Part shown: positions 25,769 through 32,932 of the stretch, one piece after another
Position numbering within the stretch: position 1 is the first letter of the stretch
Layout: every line of letters begins with the position of its first letter
Origin: Acetofilamentum sp.
GTDB lineage: Bacteria; Bacteroidota; Bacteroidia; Bacteroidales; DYOH01
Length of the DNA stretch: 32,932 nucleotides
Assembly: GCA_020720625.1 (NCBI GenBank)
Contig: DYOH01000002.1
Location: 1-32,932, forward strand
Reading direction: 5' to 3'
Notes under the pieces: model-generated
What the model was told of the DNA's origin: nothing
What the model saw: only the letters and a program-made list of their open reading frames with translations
The model's database searches: none
Program-made: the position numbers and the translations under genes

Positions 25769-26788
25769 ATGAATAAAATTGATTGGAAGAATCTTTCATT
25801 TGGTTATCAAAAAACCAACTATAATGTAAGATGTCACTTCAAAAACAGCAAATGGGGCGAATTAGAAATTTGTTCTTCGGAGACAATTGATATTCACATG
25901 GCCGCTACCGGTTTGCATTATGGCCAAGAAGCATTTGAAGGTTTAAAAGCCTTTAAAGGCCCCGATGAAAAAGTTCGTCTTTTTAGATGGCAAGATAACG
26001 CTCAGAGAATGATAAATAGTGCGAGAGGCGTTTTAATGGCCGAAGTTCCTAAAGAATTATTTTTCGAAGCAGTAAAGAAAGCTATTCAACTTAATGCCGA
26101 ATTTGTTCCGCCTTATGAATCAGGAGCTTCGCTTTATATTAGACCTCTTCTTTTTGGTTCTGGACCCCGAATTGGAGTAAAACCTGCCGACGAATACATG
26201 TTCGTAGTTTTTGTAACTCCGGTTGGACCTTATTTTAAAGAAGGTTTTAAACCCGTTTCTATGCTTATTACCAGAGAATACGACAGAGCTGCTCCACTGG
26301 GCACAGGAAAATTCAAAGTTGGTGGAAACTATGCCGCTAGCTTAAAATCTATGCAAAAAGCGCACGAAGGAGGCTACGCAAATGTACTATATCTGGATGC
26401 CCGCGAAAAAAAATATATAGACGAATGCGGACCTGCTAATTTTTTTGCCATTAAAGATAACTCCTACATTACACCTAAATCCGAATCTATTTTACCTTCA
26501 ATTACCAATAAATCGCTTATGCAGCTGGCCAAAGATATTGGAATGGAAGTGCAGGAAAGAAAAGTGGCTGTTGAAGAACTCGCAAATTTCGAGGAGGTGG
26601 GTGCATGCGGAACTGCTGCTGTTATTAGCCCTATAAATAAAATTGTTGACGAAGATATTGATATTGTGTATTCTTTTGGAGGTGATGAACCTGGTAAAAT
26701 ATCTTCTCTTTTATACCATAAATTGCAAGGTATTCAATACGGTACTGTAGAAGATATTCATGGATGGACTACCATTATTGATTTATAG
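25769..26788 (+). CDS. ilvE: branched-chain amino acid aminotransferase
   Basis: 339 residues, a class-IV PLP aminotransferase of the longer BCAT type. Marks are HYGQEAFEGLKAFKGPDEK, LYIRPLLFGSGPRIGV, the PLP lysine K183 in FKVGGNYAASLKSM, YLDAREKKYIDECGPANFFA and GTAAVISPI. It transfers the amino group between glutamate and the keto acids of leucine, isoleucine or valine (EC 2.6.1.42). No other branched-chain genes flank it; it is monocistronic with its own terminator. Upstream, TTGG-N19-TAAATTCG at 25689-25719 is a possible degenerate promoter. Confidence 0.95.
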   Translation: MNKIDWKNLSFGYQKTNYNVRCHFKNSKWGELEICSSETIDIHMAATGLHYGQEAFEGLKAFKGPDEKVRLFRWQDNAQRMINSARGVLMAEVPKELFFEAVKKAIQLNAEFVPPYESGASLYIRPLLFGSGPRIGVKPADEYMFVVFVTPVGPYFKEGFKPVSMLITREYDRAAPLGTGKFKVGGNYAASLKSMQKAHEGGYANVLYLDAREKKYIDECGPANFFAIKDNSYITPKSESILPSITNKSLMQLAKDIGMEVQERKVAVEELANFEEVGACGTAAVISPINKIVDEDIDIVYSFGGDEPGKISSLLYHKLQGIQYGTVEDIHGWTTIIDL

Positions 26789-26810
26789 AATAGATTAATC
26801 TTTTTTTTAG

Positions 26811-26850
26811 ATAAACCTGCAGATTTTCATATCACAGGTTTATTTTTTTA
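26811..26850 (+). terminator. terminator of ilvE
   Basis: ATAAACCTG (26811-26819) pairs perfectly with CAGGTTTAT (26835-26843), followed by a T7 tract (26843-26849), 23 bases after the stop. Confidence 0.85.
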
Positions 26851-26942
26851 CCTTTATAGATGTTTTTTTGCTTTTTAAATTTTGCTGTCGGTTAGTATCT
26901 AATTATTTTATTATAAGTTAATTACAATTCATTTATTCGCTT

Positions 26943-27587
26943 ATGAACATAAAAGATCTTAGTCATTGCCTCCAAAATGGAATGCCAGTATTTCCGGGTA
27001 CTGATAGCCCTTCTTTTGTTGAAAAATTTTCTTTAGCGCAAAATGGGTTCAATGAAATGGAATTAAAATTGCTTACACATACCGGAACACATCTGGATTG
27101 CCCTGCTCACATGATTTCTTCTGAGATTACAACTGACACAGCCAATCTTTCTAGTTTTTATGGTAGTGCGTTTGTGGCTGATTTCAGTAATAAAAAATTA
27201 GGTGAGCAAATTTCAAAAGAGGATCTTTTAATATATTCCAAGGCTTTAAAAAAACAAAAAATTATTCTCATCTATACTGGTTTTGATAAATATTGGGGTA
27301 CAGCTGATTATTTTTTACCGTTTCCAACGCTTAACATTGATGCCATACAATTTTTGATAGAAAACAACATTAAATTAATTGGGCTTGATGTAATCTCAAT
27401 CGACAGTATTGATGCCCAAATATATAAAAACCACTATTTAGCGCTTGAAAATAACATTATCATTGTAGAAAATCTTTGTAATCTTGATAAATTAATCGAC
27501 AAAAAATTCAATTTTGCTGCATTTCCATTAAAAATAAAAAATGGCGATGGATCACCTGTGCGAGCCGTTGCTATCTTTAACGAATAA
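26943..27587 (+). CDS. cyclase-family (kynurenine formamidase-like) metal-dependent hydrolase
   Basis: 214 residues of the PF04199 cyclase family. The metal signature is H46-TGT-H50-LD-CPA-H56 (HTGTHLDCPAHM). MPVFPGTDSP at the N-terminus and LIGLDVISID near the C-terminal half are typical. Family members are zinc/manganese hydrolases such as KynB, which opens N-formylkynurenine, and various cyclic amidases. No other kynurenine gene is visible, so the substrate is uncertain. It starts an operon: the next gene begins 11 bases later. Confidence 0.85.
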   Translation: MNIKDLSHCLQNGMPVFPGTDSPSFVEKFSLAQNGFNEMELKLLTHTGTHLDCPAHMISSEITTDTANLSSFYGSAFVADFSNKKLGEQISKEDLLIYSKALKKQKIILIYTGFDKYWGTADYFLPFPTLNIDAIQFLIENNIKLIGLDVISIDSIDAQIYKNHYLALENNIIIVENLCNLDKLIDKKFNFAAFPLKIKNGDGSPVRAVAIFNE

Positions 27588-27598
27588 TTCGGTTATCT

Positions 27599-28360
27599 AT
27601 GAATACCCTTAACGGCAAAATTATTGCCCACAGAGGCGAATCATTTCTAGCGCCCGAAAACACTTTGGCATCAGTATATTTAGCTTGGAAGCTTGGAGAT
27701 TCATCTGTTGAAGTTGATGTACAACTTACTAAAGATAATGAAATAATTGTTATTCACGACAATAATACCAAAAGAACTGCTAATCAATACAATATAGTTA
27801 AATCTCGGACCTTATCGGAATTAAAAAAACTCGATGTTGGTTCATTCAAATCCGAAGGATACAAAAATGAAAAAATTCCAACCCTAAATGAAGTATTAAA
27901 TACTATTCCCCCTAAAAAAAAACTCATTATTGAAATTAAAAGCGACAATAAAATCATTTCAGTTTTGCAAAATCAGCTCAAAGAATCGAATCTGCAAAAC
28001 AATCAAATTGAAATCATTTCTTTTAATTTTGATACAATTTGTTTAGCTAAAAAAGAAATGCCACACTATAAAGCCCTTTGGTTACTAGATTTGGACTATT
28101 ATTGGTACACAAGCATCTTCGCACCAAATAGTTTAAAAATAATTCAAAAACTAAATCAAAACAATCTCGATGGAATTGATGTCTGGGCAGGAAAATTCGC
28201 CAACGAAAAATTTTTAAAAACATTTAAAGATAAAAATTTTCTATTTTATCTTTGGACTATTGATGAGCCCTCCGTGGCAAAAAAATATTTGGAATGGGGG
28301 GCCGATGCAGTTACTACGAATAGGGCAAATTGGCTAGAAAATCAAATTCAGCTTATATAA
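27599..28360 (+). CDS. glycerophosphodiester phosphodiesterase
   Basis: 253 residues of the GDPD TIM-barrel family (EC 3.1.4.46). The active site segments are IIAHRGESFLAPENTLASVY (H11, E22-N region), SVEVDVQLTKDNEIIVIHDN with the metal-binding E-x-D and the second histidine, and LIIEIKSDNK. The closing YLEWGADAVTTNRANWL is also typical. It hydrolyses glycerophosphodiesters to glycerol-3-phosphate and an alcohol. No signal peptide is visible, so it is probably cytoplasmic, like UgpQ. It is 11 bases after the cyclase gene and a single base before the alpha/beta hydrolase. Confidence 0.93.
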   Translation: MNTLNGKIIAHRGESFLAPENTLASVYLAWKLGDSSVEVDVQLTKDNEIIVIHDNNTKRTANQYNIVKSRTLSELKKLDVGSFKSEGYKNEKIPTLNEVLNTIPPKKKLIIEIKSDNKIISVLQNQLKESNLQNNQIEIISFNFDTICLAKKEMPHYKALWLLDLDYYWYTSIFAPNSLKIIQKLNQNNLDGIDVWAGKFANEKFLKTFKDKNFLFYLWTIDEPSVAKKYLEWGADAVTTNRANWLENQIQLI

Positions 28361-28361
28361 T

Positions 28362-29351
28362 ATGAGCAAAGTTATTATTGGTATACATGGACTTGGAAAC
28401 AAACCACCGCATAAATTGCTCGAAAACTGGTGGAGAATTTCAATGGAAGAAGGGCTTAGGCTTGTTGGTTCTAAGCATAAACTTCCACATTTCGAATTGG
28501 TTTATTGGGCGGATATCTTATATACCAAACCCTTATCTCCACTTGAAAATATGAACAGCGAGTTTTATCTTGACGAACCTTATACACCTGCGCCCAAAAA
28601 ATTCAAATTCGATAAAAAGAAGTATCGTTTAAAGCTGGTTGATTATGTTCGAAAAGTAGCTAATTATCTGCTTTTAGGAGAAAACTACCATCTAAAATAT
28701 TCCTTTCTTGCTGACAAAATCCTTGAAACTTATTTCAGAGAACTCCAGATTTATTATACCGAAGATTGTGAAAATAAAGCAAATATTGATTGTATTGCCA
28801 AACAAATGATTATTGCTCGCCTAGTTGATGCTCTTGACAAATATAAAAACGATGATATCTTTCTAATTTCCCACTCTATGGGAACCATTATTGCTTATGA
28901 CGTTTTAAGTTTTTATTCAACTGATATTCCTATAAATACTTTAATCACTATTGGCTCACCGCTTGGCAACCCACTTGTAATAAGTAAAATAGCAGACGCA
29001 TCTCAAAAAAAATTTGGTACTATTGAATTACAAACTCCCGATACGGTAACTAAATTTTGGTATAATTTTTCAGATATATCGGATAGTATTGCCTTTGAGT
29101 ATATTCTGGCTGATAATTTTAAGCCCAATTCGGCACAAGTGGAAGTAAAGGATAAATTGGTAGTTAATAATTATGTGATGAATGGTGTTTCAAATCCGCA
29201 TAAGTCGTTTGGATATCTTCGTATTTCTGATTTAGCAGAGGCATTAGTTTGGTTTATCGAAGACACTGAACCAAATTTGATTAAAAAAACATTCAGAAAA
29301 GTAAAGAAAACAATTATCAAAGTGGCCAGAAGAATTGGTCTGAAAGAATAA
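28362..29351 (+). CDS. alpha/beta-hydrolase (lipase/esterase-like) with basic C-terminal helix
   Basis: 329 residues. It begins with the strand and oxyanion region VIIGIHGLGNKPPHKLLENW. The nucleophile elbow is SHSMGT with S172 (residue before it is His, as in GHSMG). ITIGSPLGNPLV follows, where the acid residue region would lie, and NPHKSF near the end may provide the catalytic histidine. The last 25 residues (KKTFRKVKKTIIKVARRIG) look like a basic amphipathic helix that could hold the enzyme on a membrane. With the GDPD one base upstream, a role in lipid breakdown is plausible but not shown. No signal peptide is visible. Confidence 0.78.
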   Translation: MSKVIIGIHGLGNKPPHKLLENWWRISMEEGLRLVGSKHKLPHFELVYWADILYTKPLSPLENMNSEFYLDEPYTPAPKKFKFDKKKYRLKLVDYVRKVANYLLLGENYHLKYSFLADKILETYFRELQIYYTEDCENKANIDCIAKQMIIARLVDALDKYKNDDIFLISHSMGTIIAYDVLSFYSTDIPINTLITIGSPLGNPLVISKIADASQKKFGTIELQTPDTVTKFWYNFSDISDSIAFEYILADNFKPNSAQVEVKDKLVVNNYVMNGVSNPHKSFGYLRISDLAEALVWFIEDTEPNLIKKTFRKVKKTIIKVARRIGLKE

Positions 29352-29380
29352 AAAAAAACTGCCAAATGGCAGTTTTTTTT
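29351..29380. terminator. bidirectional terminator between convergent genes
   Basis: A8 and ACTGCC (29351-29363) pair with GGCAGT and T8 (29368-29380), with an AAAT loop. The symmetrical A-run and T-run let it serve both the hydrolase operon and the PKD gene that ends at 29443 on the other strand. Confidence 0.8.
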
Positions 29381-29442
29381 ATACAAATTTATTTGAGAAC
29401 CAAGAGCCATGCTCAAAATCAGATGACCCTTAATAAAATATT

Positions 29443-32400
29443 CTATCTGTTAATAAACACGCGAGTTCCGGCATTGCCATATTGAGATTTAAGCTCCAAA
29501 TAATATACTCCGGGCTTTAAATCGGATGTATTAAGCTCAGTCTCATGTGTACCTGCTGATTTTAAGCCCTGTGCCCATACCTGTATTGTTTGTCCGAGCA
29601 TATTATACAGCACTACATCTATTTCCGCATTTCTTAAGCTGGAATATTGAATCTTTACAAAATCACTCGCCGGATTCGGATAAACAGAAATTTCACCATT
29701 TAACCAAACCAAATGGTCTATAGATGATGTTCCAACCTTGATATTCTTACAAGCTGTTGCTGATCTTCCACTTACCGGATCCTCAATAGTTAAGCAAACT
29801 TCATAAGTTCCAGGCTCCGGATAATAATATGTTGGACGCAATGTGGTTTCATTCTCAGCATAACCCCGTTTTTGCTTTTCACCAAATTTCCATTTTGCTT
29901 TTGGCGCATCACCTTTTCCGGTTCCAAACATATCCACTGGATAGCCAGATGGTTTTGTTGTAAATTCATCTTCCTGATATGAAAAATTAGCTACAAAAGC
30001 TGTATCGCTAATATTTCCAACGGAAATAATCTCTACCTGACGATTTTCGCAACCCTTGGCATTAGAAATGATAAAATCAACCAAATAATTTCCGGCAATT
30101 TCATAGGTATGAACAGGGTTTTGCTCTTTACTCGTATTTTCATCACCGAAAGACCAATTCCAAGTTGTTGCATTTCCTATAGAATTATCACCAAAATTTA
30201 CAGTCAAACCATCAATACTATAAGCCATTCTGGCCTCACAGCCATCGCCTATAATTACATTTTTACATGTAATATTGCTTATATCGTTATCATTGGTTAC
30301 TGTTAAACAAACGTAGTACTGACCAGCATTCACATATTGATGTGTTGGGCTGGCCTCTGTCGAAACTGCTTCTCCTTCACCAAAATTCCATATGTATGAT
30401 AATCCACTACCACTTGAATTATCGGTAAATTTAACCTCGTTGGTATTTACATTTGCCTGATAATAGAAATCAGCTTCGCAGTCTATTCCTTCGCTGCCAA
30501 CCAGAATTGTCTTACTGAAATTGGATGCACAATTTAATGATTTATTAAATGTTACCAAATTCACATAATAATAACCATCATTGGCATAAGAATGTATTGG
30601 ATTAGCTTCACTTGAAGCTGATCCATCTCCAAACATCCATGCAAAGCTAGTTACATCACCAAGCACTTTAGACTTAAACTCTACAGAGCCATCTTGCTGA
30701 TTGATAAAATATTCAAATTGTGCATCGCAGTTTACTGTACCTACCTGAATATAAGCCTCTGCGTAATCTGAACATAAGCCTGCATCATCAGTTACAGATA
30801 AAAAGACAGGATATAAGCCTGATTTTTCGTATTGATGAACTGGAGATGCTTCACTAGAATAGGTGCCATCACCAAAACTCCAATAATACAAATCTGAGCT
30901 GCCTTCGGATAAATTTGTAAATGAAACATCCAAATTATTTGCATCTACCGAATAATCAAATTTAGCAAGGCATTCTACCGAGCCAATTAGTATGAACTTA
31001 TACTTCGTATCCTGACAACCTTTTAGTGTGTCTTTTACAGCAAATGATACCAGATAATATCCCGCTTCATCAAAAACATGAGAAGGTGATTCATTATAGG
31101 ATGTTGTTCCATCATCAAACTGCCAATACCATGAATTTGAATTTCCGAAACTTAAGTTAGAAAAATTCACAGCACCTGTGCTTTGATCATAGTAATAAGA
31201 AAAATCTGCTGCCAGATTACAGCTAATCTCCCCAATCTGTATTTGCTTAGTAACAAAATTTGATTTTCCGCTAAATTCGTCCAGTACTCGCAGTGTAACA
31301 TTATATAATCCAGGTTTTTGATAAGTCTTAGTAAAATTTTGTCCAATATGGAATGAGCCATCACCAAACACCCAATACCAGTTTGTTACATTACCAACTG
31401 ATGCATCCAGAAAATCGATGGTTAAATTTGTATTATCAACCACATAGTTGAATTCAGCCTTAATCTCATTGATTCCTATCTGAATATCCTGACATACCCT
31501 GCTCTGACATCCGGAAAGTGTATTAAATACGGTTAAGCAAATTGTATATAAGCCATCTTTTGAGTATACATGTTCAGTCTCATATTCATTACTAAACTGA
31601 TTATCTCCAAAACTCCAAAAATATGCATTTATATCTCCTTCTGAAATATTTAGTAAACTAACTGTTCTAATATCAGATACAACAAATGCCTCGAAATTCG
31701 CCAAACAAGGAATTGTTCCAACTTTAATCTCTTTTACTTCCTCATCAAAGCAATTATTTACAGGATCATAACTTGTTAAACTTACCTGGTAAACTCCTGG
31801 CTTTGCATAAGAATAGACCGGACTTTGAAGACCAGAAGTATTTCCGTCTCCAAAATTCCAGTTCCAGACCATTGGTGTTCCTGTGGATAAATCGCTAAAA
31901 GTTACAGTTAAACCATCAATCTCATAACTAAAATCAGAAATACACAATACATCTCCAACCTCAACCGTAAGTTCAACTTTATCCTGACAGTTCGTAATAG
32001 TATCCTTTACATTAAATACTACATCGTATAATCCGGATTTTGAATAAGTATATACCGGATTTTGTAAGCTGCTTGACTTGCCATCACCGAAAGTCCAATA
32101 ATACTTCAAAGATGTGCCCATAGCACTGCCACTAAAACTTACCTCATTCTGATCTACTACATATTCTACAGAAGCATTTATTGCATTTGATGTAATAATC
32201 ACCGTATCAGCACTTGTACATTGGCCATTTGTTGTTTCCCAAACAAAGAAGTTATTACCATAGTTTAGCCCCTCAACTATAGAGTTTGGATTATTATTTT
32301 CGAGTACTATTGCTTCTCCTAAGGATACCCATGTTCCTGATTCACCTATCTGTAGTGCAGCATTAAGACTTGCAAAAAACTTACAAACCGCAAAATCGGC

Positions 32401-32932
32401 TCCCGCATTGGCTGTGATTGGTGTATGATTTACAACTACTTCGTCGCTCGCAGTGCAATTGCCCGTGCTTACTGTCCATAAGTATGTATTTACACCTGCC
32501 GAAATAGAACTTACAGAGGTTATATTCGAATTTGGACTTGCAAATACTCCTGTTCCATTTAATATACTCCAAGCGCCTACTCCTAAAGATGGTGTAACTG
32601 CGGCTAATGCTGCAGTTGGCTCGCAAACATTTTGGTCGGCACCCGCATTGGCTACTACATTTTCGTAGACTATTTTAACCGTATCTTTAGCACTGCATGT
32701 TCCGTTATTTACTGTCCATACAAGCTCATTTATGCCTTCGCCTAAAGTGTTTATCGGGCTATTATACATCGTTGCATCGGCGATTACACCGCTGCCTGTG
32801 ATAAATGACCACATACCGGTTTCGCCGGCTTGAGGAATATTGGCACTCAACATAGATTCAGGAGTACATACGGTGGTATCGGCTCCCGCATTGGCTGTGA
32901 TTGGTGTATGATTTACAACTACTTCGTCGCTC
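29443..32932 (-). CDS. large secreted PKD-repeat protein with T9SS C-terminal sorting domain (N-terminus outside window)
   Basis: The frame is open from the right edge to the stop at 29443, giving 1162 residues; the ATG at 32853 is internal. The N-proximal part (about 1-240) holds about 80-residue units of the SprB-like/adhesin type: NAGADQNVC, GVGAWSILNGTGVF, VNTYLWTVSTGNCTASDEV. Ten PKD domains follow, each about 80 residues with WxFGDGxxS ... PxHxYxxxGxY (for example YYWSFGDGTYSSEASPVHQY). The last 80 residues are a Por/T9SS type A sorting domain (SVYPNPASDFVKIQYS, DVVLYNMLGQTI, DLKPGVYYLELKS). The protein is therefore exported by SecYEG, then the type IX system, and probably attached to the cell surface or released. 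The likely role is adhesion, gliding or polysaccharide binding; its enzymatic N-terminus, if any, is not visible. Confidence 0.93.
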   Translation of the reverse strand, partial: SDEVVVNHTPITANAGADTTVCTPESMLSANIPQAGETGMWSFITGSGVIADATMYNSPINTLGEGINELVWTVNNGTCSAKDTVKIVYENVVANAGADQNVCEPTAALAAVTPSLGVGAWSILNGTGVFASPNSNITSVSSISAGVNTYLWTVSTGNCTASDEVVVNHTPITANAGADFAVCKFFASLNAALQIGESGTWVSLGEAIVLENNNPNSIVEGLNYGNNFFVWETTNGQCTSADTVIITSNAINASVEYVVDQNEVSFSGSAMGTSLKYYWTFGDGKSSSLQNPVYTYSKSGLYDVVFNVKDTITNCQDKVELTVEVGDVLCISDFSYEIDGLTVTFSDLSTGTPMVWNWNFGDGNTSGLQSPVYSYAKPGVYQVSLTSYDPVNNCFDEEVKEIKVGTIPCLANFEAFVVSDIRTVSLLNISEGDINAYFWSFGDNQFSNEYETEHVYSKDGLYTICLTVFNTLSGCQSRVCQDIQIGINEIKAEFNYVVDNTNLTIDFLDASVGNVTNWYWVFGDGSFHIGQNFTKTYQKPGLYNVTLRVLDEFSGKSNFVTKQIQIGEISCNLAADFSYYYDQSTGAVNFSNLSFGNSNSWYWQFDDGTTSYNESPSHVFDEAGYYLVSFAVKDTLKGCQDTKYKFILIGSVECLAKFDYSVDANNLDVSFTNLSEGSSDLYYWSFGDGTYSSEASPVHQYEKSGLYPVFLSVTDDAGLCSDYAEAYIQVGTVNCDAQFEYFINQQDGSVEFKSKVLGDVTSFAWMFGDGSASSEANPIHSYANDGYYYVNLVTFNKSLNCASNFSKTILVGSEGIDCEADFYYQANVNTNEVKFTDNSSGSGLSYIWNFGEGEAVSTEASPTHQYVNAGQYYVCLTVTNDNDISNITCKNVIIGDGCEARMAYSIDGLTVNFGDNSIGNATTWNWSFGDENTSKEQNPVHTYEIAGNYLVDFIISNAKGCENRQVEIISVGNISDTAFVANFSYQEDEFTTKPSGYPVDMFGTGKGDAPKAKWKFGEKQKRGYAENETTLRPTYYYPEPGTYEVCLTIEDPVSGRSATACKNIKVGTSSIDHLVWLNGEISVYPNPASDFVKIQYSSLRNAEIDVVLYNMLGQTIQVWAQGLKSAGTHETELNTSDLKPGVYYLELKSQYGNAGTRVFINR
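32395..32449. repeat. exact 55-bp direct repeat, copy 1 (copy 2 at 32878-32932)
   Basis: Bases 32395-32449 are identical to 32878-32932, offset by 483 bases (161 codons). Both code for the segment SDEVVVNHTPITANAGAD. The second copy is cut by the window end, so the identity may be longer. This indicates recent tandem duplication of two adhesin units, or a repeat at which the sequence was ended. Confidence 0.92.
32878..32932. repeat. exact 55-bp direct repeat, copy 2 (touches window end)
   Basis: Identical in all 55 positions to 32395-32449, in the same frame of the PKD protein gene. The match runs to the last base of the window, so its true length is unknown. Confidence 0.92.

Noticed and set aside
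1-32932. CRISPR arrays, rRNA genes, insertion sequences or replication origins
   Set aside because: Scanned by eye: no regularly spaced short repeats, no rRNA-like segments, no transposase or integrase motifs, no dnaA-box cluster.

Overview
The window reads as a chromosomal segment of an AT-rich member of the Bacteroidota. The signs are a secreted PKD-repeat protein with a type IX secretion (Por) C-terminal domain, several promoters of the Bacteroidota type (TAnnTTTG near -7, some with TTTG about 17-20 bases upstream), weak use of Shine-Dalgarno sequences, and many families typical of that phylum (DUF2141, membrane-anchored AraC regulators, YwqK/MORN proteins, two-domain UspA). The genus cannot be named from sequence alone.

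Layout. 1-2.4 kb: tail of an unknown gene, a polysaccharide flippase-like protein and a small membrane protein, closed by a long inverted repeat. 2.6-7.2 kb: a secreted tocopherol-cyclase-like gene broken by one extra base, a membrane-anchored SRPBCC protein, a membrane-anchored MBL-fold hydrolase, peptidase T, and a tRNA-Cys with its own promoter and terminator. 7.3-9.4 kb (minus strand): a decayed locus. A membrane-anchored AraC-type regulator is frameshifted and has lost its DNA-binding end, and it runs into the last ~40 codons of an RND/MMPL transporter. The transporter's usual partners, a LolA-like protein and a DUF2141 protein, remain intact downstream.

9.5-17.1 kb is the signalling block. 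First comes a soluble receiver-PAS-PAS-histidine kinase with a NarL/LuxR-type response regulator, closed by two hairpins. Then, from its own promoter, comes a cheA-mcp-cheW operon without cheY, cheB or cheR, ended by a clear terminator. The receiver on the kinase and the absence of a local CheY allow the hypothesis that CheA feeds this two-component pair, so that the array controls transcription rather than motility.

17.2-20 kb: a HbpS/UPF0303-like protein, then a type II restriction-modification pair of the Eco47II/Sau96I kind (probably GGNCC). Its methyltransferase carries an N-terminal MerR-like helix-turn-helix, and the two genes converge and overlap by 25 bases. 20-25.6 kb: an oxidoreductase and reductase pair, a CAT-fold acetyltransferase, a large secreted MORN-repeat protein and a universal stress protein. 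25.7-29.4 kb: branched-chain aminotransferase, then a tight operon of a cyclase-family metal hydrolase, a glycerophosphodiester phosphodiesterase and an alpha/beta hydrolase. 29.4 kb to the end: the very large PKD adhesin-like protein, which runs off the window inside an exact long repeat.

No rRNA, CRISPR array, insertion sequence, integrase or replication origin was seen. The two frameshifts lie in short homopolymers, so sequencing error must be excluded before calling either gene dead. The most interesting items are the chemosensory-to-transcription arrangement, the HTH-fused methyltransferase and the composite AraC/RND remnant.
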